From Cellulophaga algicola DSM 14237 (lineage in GTDB: Bacteria > Bacteroidota > Bacteroidia > Flavobacteriales > Flavobacteriaceae), in the NCBI RefSeq assembly GCF_000186265.1, contig NC_014934.1, positions 3,162,001-3,226,000 on the forward strand: a stretch of DNA of 64,000 nucleotides, written 5' to 3'. Below the pieces are notes generated by a model that had not been told where the DNA came from, did no database searches, and was given only the letters and a program-made list of their open reading frames with translations. How positions within the stretch are numbered: position 1 is the stretch's first letter; every line of letters starts with the position of its first letter. Of the stretch, positions 18,637 to 26,692 are shown one piece after another. The translations under genes and the position numbers were made by a program.

Positions 18637-21600
18637 AGTTTAGAACTTTAATAAACTCGCCAATAACCCTCATTTCATTACTGTTGTCTTCATTGATAAG
18701 GATATTTTTAAAATTATCATTATAAGAGTTAGGTTTCAATATAATTGAATTGTGCTGCCAACCTTCTTCTGTAATAATCTTCTCACTCGTATAGGTTTTG
18801 ATGGTAAAAGCAGAATTAAAATCAGGGTCTAGGGCATCTCTGTTTTCTATGAGTAAAATTTTTCCATTGCGAGAACCGGTTACGTTTTTTTTGAATAAAC
18901 ATATTGAGTTATTTGGAATGATCTTGTTCATTGATTCTCCTATAACTTTACATGCGAAAAATTCTTGTGTAGCAAATCTTTCTTGCACGGGAAGCAAACT
19001 GTAATCTTTTTCATCTTGCATTTCACTAAAGCTACCAGCTGCTGCGTGAAAATCATATAGAGGGATTGTGAATTCAGATACTTTTCCTTCTTCTTTTGAT
19101 TTTATTTCGAAATTAAGATTATTTGGAGCGAGTTTCTCTTCTTTTACTGCAGTTATGTAATTGTATAAGTCGTCTTTTACTGGTTGTTCTAATTGAAACT
19201 TAAAATGTACGACAGGTTTACTTGATTCAGGCATTTCTGCTTGTTGGATAGAATTCTTTATAATTGATACATCTCCCATGAAGTAGAAGTCAGTTCCTTC
19301 TGCATCTTCTTTTTTTACGAATAATAATATCCGCTTTGAAGCGACTACATTTTTTATTTCTTGACTTGATAATTTTCTGTTTGACCGGGATTCCCATGCG
19401 AAAACCGATGGGGAAACGAAGTAGTCATTATACTTTATGGTGTCTTCAATATCATCAGATTTATGATAAGTTACAAAACAAGGAGTAATTTCATTTCTTG
19501 TTCTGTAACCGTATACAGTACTACTAACATCATTTTCCCAGTTCAATAATCTACAAACATCTTTACGACTATATTTATTGAAAAGAAGCAATCCATCTCT
19601 GTAATAATCTTTGTTGAAATTTTTATTGAAGGTGTGTATTGAGTAAGTTATAGAATCAAGTAAGAACTCCTTAAAAGTAGTGTTTGAAAGTAAAGTAATA
19701 AATTCATCATAAAATTTGAAAGTTCTATTTTCTATAAAAATAATTTTCTCTTCCTTTCGGATAAAGCTGAAATTAATATTTGAAATACAGGATTTTATAG
19801 TTTCAGCACTTGGTTTGTAGTGATATTTCTCAAATATCAATTCATTTAAATTTGAAATACTTAACTCGTGATTATTTAATAGTTCCTTTAGAATAATACT
19901 TTCTTCAACTCTTTTTGCGTTGTTAATTTCTTTTGAAAAAAGCTCTAATAATCCAGAAAGATTTTTGTCTAAAAATTTATCAAATGTTTTGTCTACTTTG
20001 TTGATGAAATTAAAGTACGACTTCGAGTATTCAATGAATGAGAAAGGCTCTCTCGCTTCATTGTTTACAAAGTCCATCATCATGGGAATACGTCCAATCC
20101 TACTTTTTAAATTATTGTAATCTATTTTTAGATCAGATAACAATTGCATTTTCGCTGAATCAATGGAAGCATAGATTTTTTCTTTAGTGATTTCATCAAA
20201 ATTAATAGTTGATTCTCCTGGAATCATACTACTACCCTCAGAAATTAATTTTCTTATTTTGTCTTTATTAAAGGAGGTGTCTCCATATAAAGCTATTGGT
20301 ATTAAATAATTATTTTTATAGTTGCCAATAAAATCAATGATTGTTAAATAATATTTGTTGTCTGTCTTTCTTAATCCTCGTCCTAATTGCTGTATGAATA
20401 TTATTGCAGATTGGGTTGGACGAATCATTATGACTTGATTGATTTTTGGTATATCAATTCCTTCATTAAAAATGTCAATAGTAAATATGTAATCTAATTT
20501 TATTGCTAAATCATCACTTTCTAATAATTCAATGGCATTTGTTCTTTCCTGTTCTGAACTATCTCCTGTTAAAGCAACTGTCTTGTATCCTTTTTGATTG
20601 AATTTATCTGATAATTCTTTGGCTTCATCTTTTTTGGAGCAAAAAATTAAACCTCTTGTAATTCCATTATCAGAACCATAAAATTCAATTTTAGAAATAA
20701 TTTTACTAACTCTTTCGTCGGCTGTTAAAAGTCTGAAGTCTGATTCATTTTCAAGTATTTCATCATTAACAGATAAATCTGTGACTCCATAGTAATGAAA
20801 AGGAATAAGCATATTCTCTTCCATAGCTTTATTAAGTCTTATCTCATAAGCTATATTGTGGTCATATAAGGTATAAATGTCTTTATCGTCTGTTCTATCA
20901 GGTGTTGCAGTCATCCCAAGAAGAAACCTTGGGTTGAAATAATCTATTAATCTAATATATGAATCTGCTCCAGAACGATGGGATTCATCAATAATAATGT
21001 AATCGAAGAAATCTTTTTCAAATTGTTCTAAATGGTTTGATTTAGAAATTGTTTGTACAGTTGAAAACAAAAAGTCTTTGTCAAGTTCTCTTTGTTGACC
21101 AGAGTACAGACCCATTGTTCTGGTGTCTCTAAAAATAGTTTGAAAAGTTTTCATTGCTTTTTTTGCAATGTTTAGTCTATGAACAACGAATAAAAGCTTT
21201 TTAGGATTAAAATCTTTGGCATCAAAAGCTGCTAAATAGGTTTTACCTGTTCCGGTTGCCGAAATTATAAGCGCTTTATTATTTAGTTTTCTTAAGTTTT
21301 TTAAATTCTCTAATGCTTCAGTTTGCATAGAGTTAGGAGTTATTTCTAAATTTAACTCTTTTGATAATTCTTCTTTACTTTTTTTATATACTAGCGATTG
21401 CTTTTTGTATATGTCTTCATATTTTTCAATATAAGTTTCATCTACAATTTCGCCTATTTCAAAATCATCTTGAAATTCGTTAATCACTTTATCTACTAAG
21501 GAGCTTGAGTATCTTGCTGAAACTTTCATATTCCACTCTTTATTAGTAGATAATGCGGATGAAGTTAAATTACTACTTCCAATAACTAAGTTGTAGTATT

Positions 21601-22000
21601 CAGAGTGCTTAAAAATATACCCTTTGGAATGTGAGTCTTCTTTGGTTATTATTTTTAATTCTATATTTTGAAATTGTAAAAGTCTTTTTAACGCTTCGGG
21701 TTGTGTGAAGTTTAGATACTGAGAAACAAGGATTTTTCCTTTTACACCTTTTTCTTCAAGTGTTTTAAATGTGTTTATTAAAGTAGCAACACCGCTTGTT
21801 GTAACAAAAGCAACAGATATATAAAAGCTTTCGCAGTTTTCTAATTCTTTAATAATAGTAGTTAGAACTTTCTTTCTAGGAATTTTTCGATTGACAAGTA
21901 GTTCTGGTTGATATAAAGCGTCGGATTCTAAGGATTTATCAATGAACCCAGTTAATAGGCTATCTCTAAAATCATTATTAAATATTTTATCCATGCTCAA
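18635..22000 (-). CDS. PLD nuclease-like / SF2 helicase / DUF3427 / S24 peptidase multidomain protein
   Basis: A 1121-residue cytosolic protein. Residues about 40-180 form a phospholipase-D-type nuclease half-site (HSK at 124-126, GSSN at 141-144). Residues about 215-570 are an SF2 helicase: Walker A SATGTGKT (247-254), DESH (338-341), TATP, and motif VI QQLGRGLRK. A DUF3427-like region follows (about 590-970). The last ~135 residues are a LexA/UmuD-like S24 domain with Ser1023 in GESM, a probable Lys1068, and an Ala988-Gly989 pair 35 residues before the serine. The start overlaps the NUDIX gene by 14 bases. The combination suggests a defence or DNA-damage function with possible self-cleavage; no function is established here. 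Confidence 0.85.
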   Translation of the reverse strand: MSMDKIFNNDFRDSLLTGFIDKSLESDALYQPELLVNRKIPRKKVLTTIIKELENCESFYISVAFVTTSGVATLINTFKTLEEKGVKGKILVSQYLNFTQPEALKRLLQFQNIELKIITKEDSHSKGYIFKHSEYYNLVIGSSNLTSSALSTNKEWNMKVSARYSSSLVDKVINEFQDDFEIGEIVDETYIEKYEDIYKKQSLVYKKSKEELSKELNLEITPNSMQTEALENLKNLRKLNNKALIISATGTGKTYLAAFDAKDFNPKKLLFVVHRLNIAKKAMKTFQTIFRDTRTMGLYSGQQRELDKDFLFSTVQTISKSNHLEQFEKDFFDYIIIDESHRSGADSYIRLIDYFNPRFLLGMTATPDRTDDKDIYTLYDHNIAYEIRLNKAMEENMLIPFHYYGVTDLSVNDEILENESDFRLLTADERVSKIISKIEFYGSDNGITRGLIFCSKKDEAKELSDKFNQKGYKTVALTGDSSEQERTNAIELLESDDLAIKLDYIFTIDIFNEGIDIPKINQVIMIRPTQSAIIFIQQLGRGLRKTDNKYYLTIIDFIGNYKNNYLIPIALYGDTSFNKDKIRKLISEGSSMIPGESTINFDEITKEKIYASIDSAKMQLLSDLKIDYNNLKSRIGRIPMMMDFVNNEAREPFSFIEYSKSYFNFINKVDKTFDKFLDKNLSGLLELFSKEINNAKRVEESIILKELLNNHELSISNLNELIFEKYHYKPSAETIKSCISNINFSFIRKEEKIIFIENRTFKFYDEFITLLSNTTFKEFLLDSITYSIHTFNKNFNKDYYRDGLLLFNKYSRKDVCRLLNWENDVSSTVYGYRTRNEITPCFVTYHKSDDIEDTIKYNDYFVSPSVFAWESRSNRKLSSQEIKNVVASKRILLFVKKEDAEGTDFYFMGDVSIIKNSIQQAEMPESSKPVVHFKFQLEQPVKDDLYNYITAVKEEKLAPNNLNFEIKSKEEGKVSEFTIPLYDFHAAAGSFSEMQDEKDYSLLPVQERFATQEFFACKVIGESMNKIIPNNSICLFKKNVTGSRNGKILLIENRDALDPDFNSAFTIKTYTSEKIITEEGWQHNSIILKPNSYNDNFKNILINEDNSNEMRVIGEFIKVLN

Positions 22001-22385
22001 TTAATCTATTAACTATAGGGATATCTGCTGCTGCCCAGTCTAATTTTTTTAAATTTTCTAAAGAGAGCCATTGAGAAGAAATATGTTCATTTAACTGAAT
22101 TTCACTTTTATCAGATAAACATTTGAAAACATGCATTATTAATTTGAAGTCTGGATACTGATGATTGACTGTTAAATATAGTTCATCCATAATGATTGGT
22201 ATGAAGTTTAATTCTTCTTTTAATTCTCTATATAGAGCATCATTTAATGATTCCCCATTTTCTACTTTTCCTCCAGGAAATTCAAATTTTTCGGAAATAT
22301 AAGTCAATTTGTTTTCAGGTCTTTGAACGCACAGAATCTTATCTTCAAAATAGATTATTGCAGCAACAACTTCTATCTCTTTCAT
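21987..22385 (-). CDS. NUDIX (MutT-like) nucleoside triphosphate pyrophosphohydrolase
   Basis: A 132-residue NUDIX hydrolase. The Nudix box spans residues 39-61 (Gly39, Glu45, REL at 53-55, Glu57-Glu58), with Asn in place of the last conserved glycine. The C-terminal LDWAAADIPIV resembles CTP/dNTP pyrophosphohydrolases of the MutT type. The gene begins 19 bases after the DUF721 stop and its 3' end overlaps the helicase start by 14 bases, so the two are probably translated together. It may clean a nucleotide or a signal used by the helicase partner. Confidence 0.92.
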   Translation of the reverse strand: MKEIEVVAAIIYFEDKILCVQRPENKLTYISEKFEFPGGKVENGESLNDALYRELKEELNFIPIIMDELYLTVNHQYPDFKLIMHVFKCLSDKSEIQLNEHISSQWLSLENLKKLDWAAADIPIVNRLIEHG

Positions 22386-22404
22386 TTCTTTTCAAATTTA
22401 TAAT

Positions 22405-22701
22405 CTATCGCAACACCAACTTCTTCACCACTTCTTTTTTTAGTTCTTCATTAAGCATGGAAATAATTTTAGATTTTCCGAGGCTTAATTCTGACCGTAA
22501 AACAGAGGAAGAGAGTGACACGAATAAGGTGTCTCCGCGTAATTCTATAGCCGTGGTATAATTATTAACGCCATTCCCCATAAGATTGGTCCATGCTTCT
22601 CTAACATCAACCCTATCTATACCTTTCTGTAGCTTGTTGGTGTCAATAAAGTCTTGTAAAGCTTCACTTAATGGAATGTTTTCTCTGCGTCTTTTAGCCA
22701 T
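22405..22701 (-). CDS. DUF721 (DciA-like) protein
   Basis: A 98-residue basic protein of the DUF721 family, with the core VREAWTNLMGNGVNNYT followed by TLFVSLSSSVLRSELS. DUF721 members in other bacteria (DciA) help load the replicative helicase; whether this short Bacteroidota form does so is not shown. It overlaps the upstream lipoprotein gene by one base. Confidence 0.85.
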   Translation of the reverse strand: MAKRRRENIPLSEALQDFIDTNKLQKGIDRVDVREAWTNLMGNGVNNYTTAIELRGDTLFVSLSSSVLRSELSLGKSKIISMLNEELKKEVVKKLVLR

Positions 22702-23123
22702 TATTTGCTAATGTTTATCGGTTCGTAGCGTTTGTAAAAGTACGTGATATTATCTTCACTAGTGACTGAAAACTGATCTTTAGAAATGGATTTTAAGGTT
22801 TCTGTCCATTCGCTAATAGCTGTCTTGTACGTTAGCAAATAAGAGTCTCCTGTATGGAAAATCGTAAAGGTCTCAGCATCATCACTTGTCGTGTAAGTGC
22901 CGCTAAAATTAGGTTTCATTTTTTTTCTAAATCCTTTTAATCCGTCTAGTTGAATGTAATCAATTGTTTCATTCACTTTATATTCTTTCTTTTGTCCGTC
23001 AGAGAGTGTTACTTTCTCAATTTCCCAATACCCGTTTAAGCCAGACAATTGCGCTTCTGTAATCTTTTCAGAACAGGAAGTGATTAGGAATAGGAATACT
23101 ATGGCGCTTATATTTTTTATCAT
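22701..23123 (-). CDS. Lipocalin-like lipoprotein
   Basis: A 140-residue lipoprotein with lipobox ITSC (Cys17). The short beta-rich body with LNGYWEIEKV near the N-terminus and YKTAISEWTETLKSI near the end fits the small lipocalin-like proteins of Bacteroidota. The ligand is unknown. The gene lies just downstream (minus strand) of the 116-bp repeat array and starts a close-packed unit with DUF721, NUDIX and the helicase. Confidence 0.75.
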   Translation of the reverse strand: MIKNISAIVFLFLITSCSEKITEAQLSGLNGYWEIEKVTLSDGQKKEYKVNETIDYIQLDGLKGFRKKMKPNFSGTYTTSDDAETFTIFHTGDSYLLTYKTAISEWTETLKSISKDQFSVTSEDNITYFYKRYEPINISK

Positions 23124-23147
23124 TGCGTTGCTTTTTCTAGGATTGAA

Positions 23148-23620
23148 CTTTTTTATTTGGCATCTGTTCTCGATACTATTTTTGTTACGTTGCCCTGCAC
23201 AAAAATCACTCGAACTGACATGGTTTTTTATTTTGAACTTGACACTTGCACTTGATTCTTACCCTTTTTTATTTGGCATCTGTTCTCGATACTATTTTTG
23301 TTACGTTGCTCTGCACAAAAATCACTCGAACTGACATGGTTTTTTATTTTGAACTTGACATTTGGACATGATTCCTACACTTTTTTATTTGGCATCTGTT
23401 CTCGATACTATTTTTGTTACGTTGCCGTGCACAAAAATCACTCGAACTGACATGGTTTTTTATTTAGAACTTGACATTTGGACTTGATTCTTACCCTTTT
23501 TTATTTGGTATCTTTTCTCGATACTATTTTTGTTTTGTTGCCCTGCACAAAAATCACTCGAACTGACATGGTTTTTATTTTGAACTTGACATTTGGACTT
23601 GATTCTTACACTTTTTTAAT
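23148..23620. repeat. Four tandem copies of a 116-bp unit with a hairpin core
   Basis: Copies run 23148-23263, 23264-23379, 23380-23495 and 23496-23610 (the last one base shorter), plus a few bases of a fifth. They differ by only a few substitutions each. Each unit holds an imperfect palindrome (copy 1: 23166-23215) with arms ATTTTTGT/ACAAAAAT and outer GTTCTCGA/TCGAAC. The unit length is not a multiple of three and frames rotate, so this is not a coding repeat. It fills the whole gap between recF and the lipocalin-like gene, which contains no gene. Confidence 0.92.
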
Positions 23621-23629
23621 TACCATCAA

Positions 23630-24715
23630 TTAACTCCCTAGCTTAAACATCTTATAAGATTGATGAATGTTTTTTATAACATTTTCTGTTCTGTCAGCAT
23701 GTGTATCACTTATAAAGAGCTGTCCGAAATTTTCATCATTAACCAAGCTGATAATATGACTCACCCTATTTTCGTCTAACTTATCAAAAATATCATCTAA
23801 TAATAAGATAGGAGTAGTGCTAGATTGTTCTTTGATAAAATGAAATTGTGCTAGTTTTAAGGCAATCAAGAATGATTTTTGTTGTCCTTGGCTCCCAAAT
23901 TTTTTTATAGGATGCTCGCCCAAGTCAAAATTTAAATCGTCCTTATGGATTCCGACACTCGTGTATTGTATGGCCCTGTCTTTCTCTATGTTTTTTTCGA
24001 GTAATTCTAAAAGGTTTGTTTCCAGTATCTTACTGTCATAAATCAAAGAGACTTCTTCGTTTCCGCCAGAAATAACTTGGTATTGTTCTTTAAAGATAGG
24101 AATAAAGGTTTCTAAAAAAGCAACGCGTTTGTTAAAAATAACAGTGCCATAGGTGGTTAATTGCTCATTGTATACACTTAAGTTTGTTTTATCAAATGTG
24201 TGGTTTACCGCAAAATATTTTAAAAGCGAATTCCGTTGGCTAAGAATCTTATTGTATTTAAGTAAAGTTTGCAAGTAGTCTTTATCGGACTGAGAAATTA
24301 CGCCGTCTATAAATTTTCTTCTGGTATCACTTCCTTCTGTAATTAAATCTCTATCGGAAGGCGAAATAATGACAAGAGGTAAGAATCCAATATGGTCAGA
24401 AAGCTTGTCATATGCTTTGCCATTTTTCTTGATAATTTTCTTCATGCCTTTTTTAAGACTGCAGACTATTTTTTCTTCTCGGTCTAATTTTTCGAAGTTT
24501 CCTTCGATTACAAAGAAATCTTCACCGTGTTTTATGTTTTGAGTGGCTATGGGGTTAAAATAACTTTTACCAAACGATAAGTGATAAATGGCATCGAGGA
24601 TATTTGTTTTTCCAATTCCATTCTGACCAACGAAACAGTTGATTTTGCTGTCAAAATCGAAATTTTCGGAACTAAAATTCTTGTAATTTATAAGTGATAA
24701 TTTCTTCAGAAACAT
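23630..24715 (-). CDS. recF: DNA replication and repair protein RecF
   Basis: SMC-like ATPase that helps load RecA at single-strand gaps. The 361-residue length is normal. The N-terminal [12 protein letters not shown] and Walker [10 protein letters not shown] (about 30-38), the family segment [21 protein letters not shown], and the C-terminal signature GSQGQQKS with Walker [12 protein letters not shown] are all present. It is divergent from the TPR gene and is followed by the tandem repeat array. Confidence 0.96.
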   Translation of the reverse strand: MFLKKLSLINYKNFSSENFDFDSKINCFVGQNGIGKTNILDAIYHLSFGKSYFNPIATQNIKHGEDFFVIEGNFEKLDREEKIVCSLKKGMKKIIKKNGKAYDKLSDHIGFLPLVIISPSDRDLITEGSDTRRKFIDGVISQSDKDYLQTLLKYNKILSQRNSLLKYFAVNHTFDKTNLSVYNEQLTTYGTVIFNKRVAFLETFIPIFKEQYQVISGGNEEVSLIYDSKILETNLLELLEKNIEKDRAIQYTSVGIHKDDLNFDLGEHPIKKFGSQGQQKSFLIALKLAQFHFIKEQSSTTPILLLDDIFDKLDENRVSHIISLVNDENFGQLFISDTHADRTENVIKNIHQSYKMFKLGS

Positions 24716-24810
24716 GCTCTGTAGCCCTAATTTTTAGATTGAATAATAGATGAAGGTGCAAATTATCGAAAAATAACGAATAAGAAGCTTCCGATTTTGA
24801 ATAAAAACTT

Positions 24811-24818
24811 TATTTTTG
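24811..24818 (+). promoter_or_regulatory. -7 box of the TPR-ribH unit
   Basis: TATTTTTG on the plus strand, 21 bases before the ATG at 24840. A clear TTG at the ideal -33 distance is not seen. Confidence 0.55.
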
Positions 24819-24839
24819 CCCGATTATTAAAATTAAATA

Positions 24840-25616
24840 ATGGCTACATACAAGAAGCGAGGATATAAAGCAAAAGAAGTAAATATTGATTCTACAGACG
24901 AAGTTGAGTTCAATGAACAAGACAGTACAACGGCTGAGGTTTTTAGTACCTTAGATGAAGGTGCGAATAAAACTGAAGAGTGGGTTTCTAAGAATCAGAA
25001 TTATATTCTTGGCGTTATTGGTGCAATTGCAGTAGGGGTCTTAGGATATTTAGCCTATGATCAGTTTGTAAAAAAACCACAAGAGGCAGATGCTGGGAAC
25101 GAGATGTACTATGCAATGCAGTATTTTAATGAGGCTTTACAAAACCCAGTAGCACAAGATTCATTATACAATTTAGCACTTAAAGGTGGTAATGGTAAAT
25201 ATGGTTTAATTGATGTTATTGATAACTACGGTGGTACAGAAAGTGCAAACCTTGCTTCTTATGCAGCGGGTATGTCTTACTTAAATACTCAGAAATACCA
25301 AGAAGCTATTGATTATTTAAATGATTATACAGCTCATGATGCTATTACAGATGCTATAGCTAAAGGAGGTATTGGTGATGCATTCATGCAATTAAATCAG
25401 CCAGAAGATGCTTTAGGGTATTATGAAAAAGCGTTAAGTGCAAATACAAATGAGTATAGTACACCGATGTTTTTACAAAAAGCAGGTATCGTTGCTCTAG
25501 AATTGAATAAAAATGATGCTGCTTTAAAATATTTTGAAAGAATTAAAGTAGAATTTGCAAAATCTCCAGAAGCTAGTTTGGTAGATGCTTACATTGCAAT
25601 GGCTAAAAATAAATAA
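24840..25616 (+). CDS. Membrane-anchored tetratricopeptide repeat protein
   Basis: A 258-residue protein with an acidic cytosolic N-terminus, one transmembrane segment (about residues 54-71) and periplasmic TPR-like helices (about 95-255; for example AIDYLNDYTAHDA and EDALGYYEKAL). The layout resembles YfgM-type envelope TPR proteins. It is two bases upstream of ribH and probably co-transcribed with it. The partner is unknown. Confidence 0.88.
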   Translation: MATYKKRGYKAKEVNIDSTDEVEFNEQDSTTAEVFSTLDEGANKTEEWVSKNQNYILGVIGAIAVGVLGYLAYDQFVKKPQEADAGNEMYYAMQYFNEALQNPVAQDSLYNLALKGGNGKYGLIDVIDNYGGTESANLASYAAGMSYLNTQKYQEAIDYLNDYTAHDAITDAIAKGGIGDAFMQLNQPEDALGYYEKALSANTNEYSTPMFLQKAGIVALELNKNDAALKYFERIKVEFAKSPEASLVDAYIAMAKNK

Positions 25617-25618
25617 GT

Positions 25619-26101
25619 ATGGCTACAGCCAATAATAATTTATCGGTTTACGATAAAGCTACAATCCCAAATGCGAAAAATTTTCGATTTGGGATTGTTG
25701 TTTCTGAATGGAACACGAATATTACAGAAGGATTGTTTAACGGTGCTAAAGAAGCTTTATTAGATTGTGGCGCTTTAGAAGAAAATATTATCCGTTGGGA
25801 TGTTCCCGGTAGTTTTGAGTTAATATTTGGTAGCAAAAAAATGATAGCAACACAAAATGTTGATGCTGTTATTGCTATTGGAAGTGTAATTCAGGGCGAA
25901 ACGAAGCATTTCGATTTTGTATGTGAAGCTACAGCACAAGGCATAAAAGATTTGAATATACTGACGGATACTCCTGTTATCTTTTGTGTTTTGACCGATA
26001 ACAATCTTCAGCAAGCTATTGATCGTAGCGGAGGTATACACGGTAATAAAGGTACTGAAGGCGCGATTGCGGCAATAAAAATGGCTGCCCTAGGGAGATA
26101 G
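25619..26101 (+). CDS. ribH: 6,7-dimethyl-8-ribityllumazine synthase
   Basis: Penultimate step of riboflavin synthesis; joins the ribityl-pyrimidine and butanone phosphate to make lumazine in large capsids. The 160-residue length is normal. Key segments are SEWNTNITEGLFNGA, VPGSFELIFG and GSVIQGETKHFDFVC, the last with the catalytic histidine. A terminator follows about 165 bases downstream. Confidence 0.97.
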   Translation: MATANNNLSVYDKATIPNAKNFRFGIVVSEWNTNITEGLFNGAKEALLDCGALEENIIRWDVPGSFELIFGSKKMIATQNVDAVIAIGSVIQGETKHFDFVCEATAQGIKDLNILTDTPVIFCVLTDNNLQQAIDRSGGIHGNKGTEGAIAAIKMAALGR

Positions 26102-26265
26102 TTGTTAAATATTAAGTTAGAAGTGTAGTACGGAAAGTATTACGTCAGAATATTGATTACTAATAGAACTAAGGTTTACTTCATATTTTAAATAGTATAC
26201 AGAAAGGTCCTTGAGGCCAATATAAAGGTTCTAATTTGTGCTTTTTACAGCACACAATATAAGTC

Positions 26266-26312
26266 TAAACGAGCATGATACATAACGCTGTATTTCATGC
26301 TCGTTTTTTTTT
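26266..26312 (+). terminator. Terminator after ribH
   Basis: Stem AAACGAGCATG (26267-26277) pairs with CATGCTCGTTT (26296-26306). Inner pairing TACA/TGTA lies in the long loop, and a run of nine T residues follows. The rest of the gap from 26102 shows no gene. Confidence 0.85.
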
Positions 26313-26377
26313 GATGTGAATGTTAACAATTTTTAGCATTGGAATTCAGGTGGAGTCCTGTATTTGTAGTATTTTTG

Positions 26378-26692
26378 ATGCTGAATAATAACATTCTTAT
26401 CTTGAGATTAAAAGGATTTAAACTTCGAACAAATACTAGTTTTAAATACGTACCACGTTACATGGAGAACGATGGTGTGGAGAATCCTTATAAATTTGAT
26501 TCTAAATTTTCCAAATATAAAGATGCATCCGTTTCTGGCGATTTTCGCGGCAGTTGGGGAGAAGCACGAAAAGCAGGGAGAACTAAAGGAAATAGAGATA
26601 TTAACTTTAGACTAATTGCCATTATTGCGGTGCTGGTTTTTATAGTTTGGTGGTTTTTTGATTTTGACTTATCCCTATTTACTAGATTTTAA
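26378..26692 (+). CDS. Small membrane protein of the ribH-mutL cluster
   Basis: Small protein with basic and acidic cytosolic segments (FKYVPRYMENDG, RGSWGEARKAGR) and one C-terminal transmembrane helix followed by DFDLSLF. Homologues between ribH and mutL in Flavobacteriaceae are often named, misleadingly, riboflavin synthase subunit beta; no enzymatic domain is visible. The start is uncertain. A -7 box (TATTTTTG, 26370-26377) abuts the ATG used here, so the true start may be the TTG at 26402, which gives the basic N-terminus expected, or the ATG at 26462. The gene overlaps mutL by one base. Confidence 0.7.
   Translation: MLNNNILILRLKGFKLRTNTSFKYVPRYMENDGVENPYKFDSKFSKYKDASVSGDFRGSWGEARKAGRTKGNRDINFRLIAIIAVLVFIVWWFFDFDLSLFTRF

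Noticed and set aside
23080-23334. An 84-codon plus-strand frame across the first tandem repeats
   Set aside because: It runs antisense into the lipocalin-like gene and through the 116-bp repeats, whose period is not a multiple of three, so the frame is accidental.
23148-23620. CRISPR array
   Set aside because: The repeats are 116 bp, contiguous and without unique spacers.
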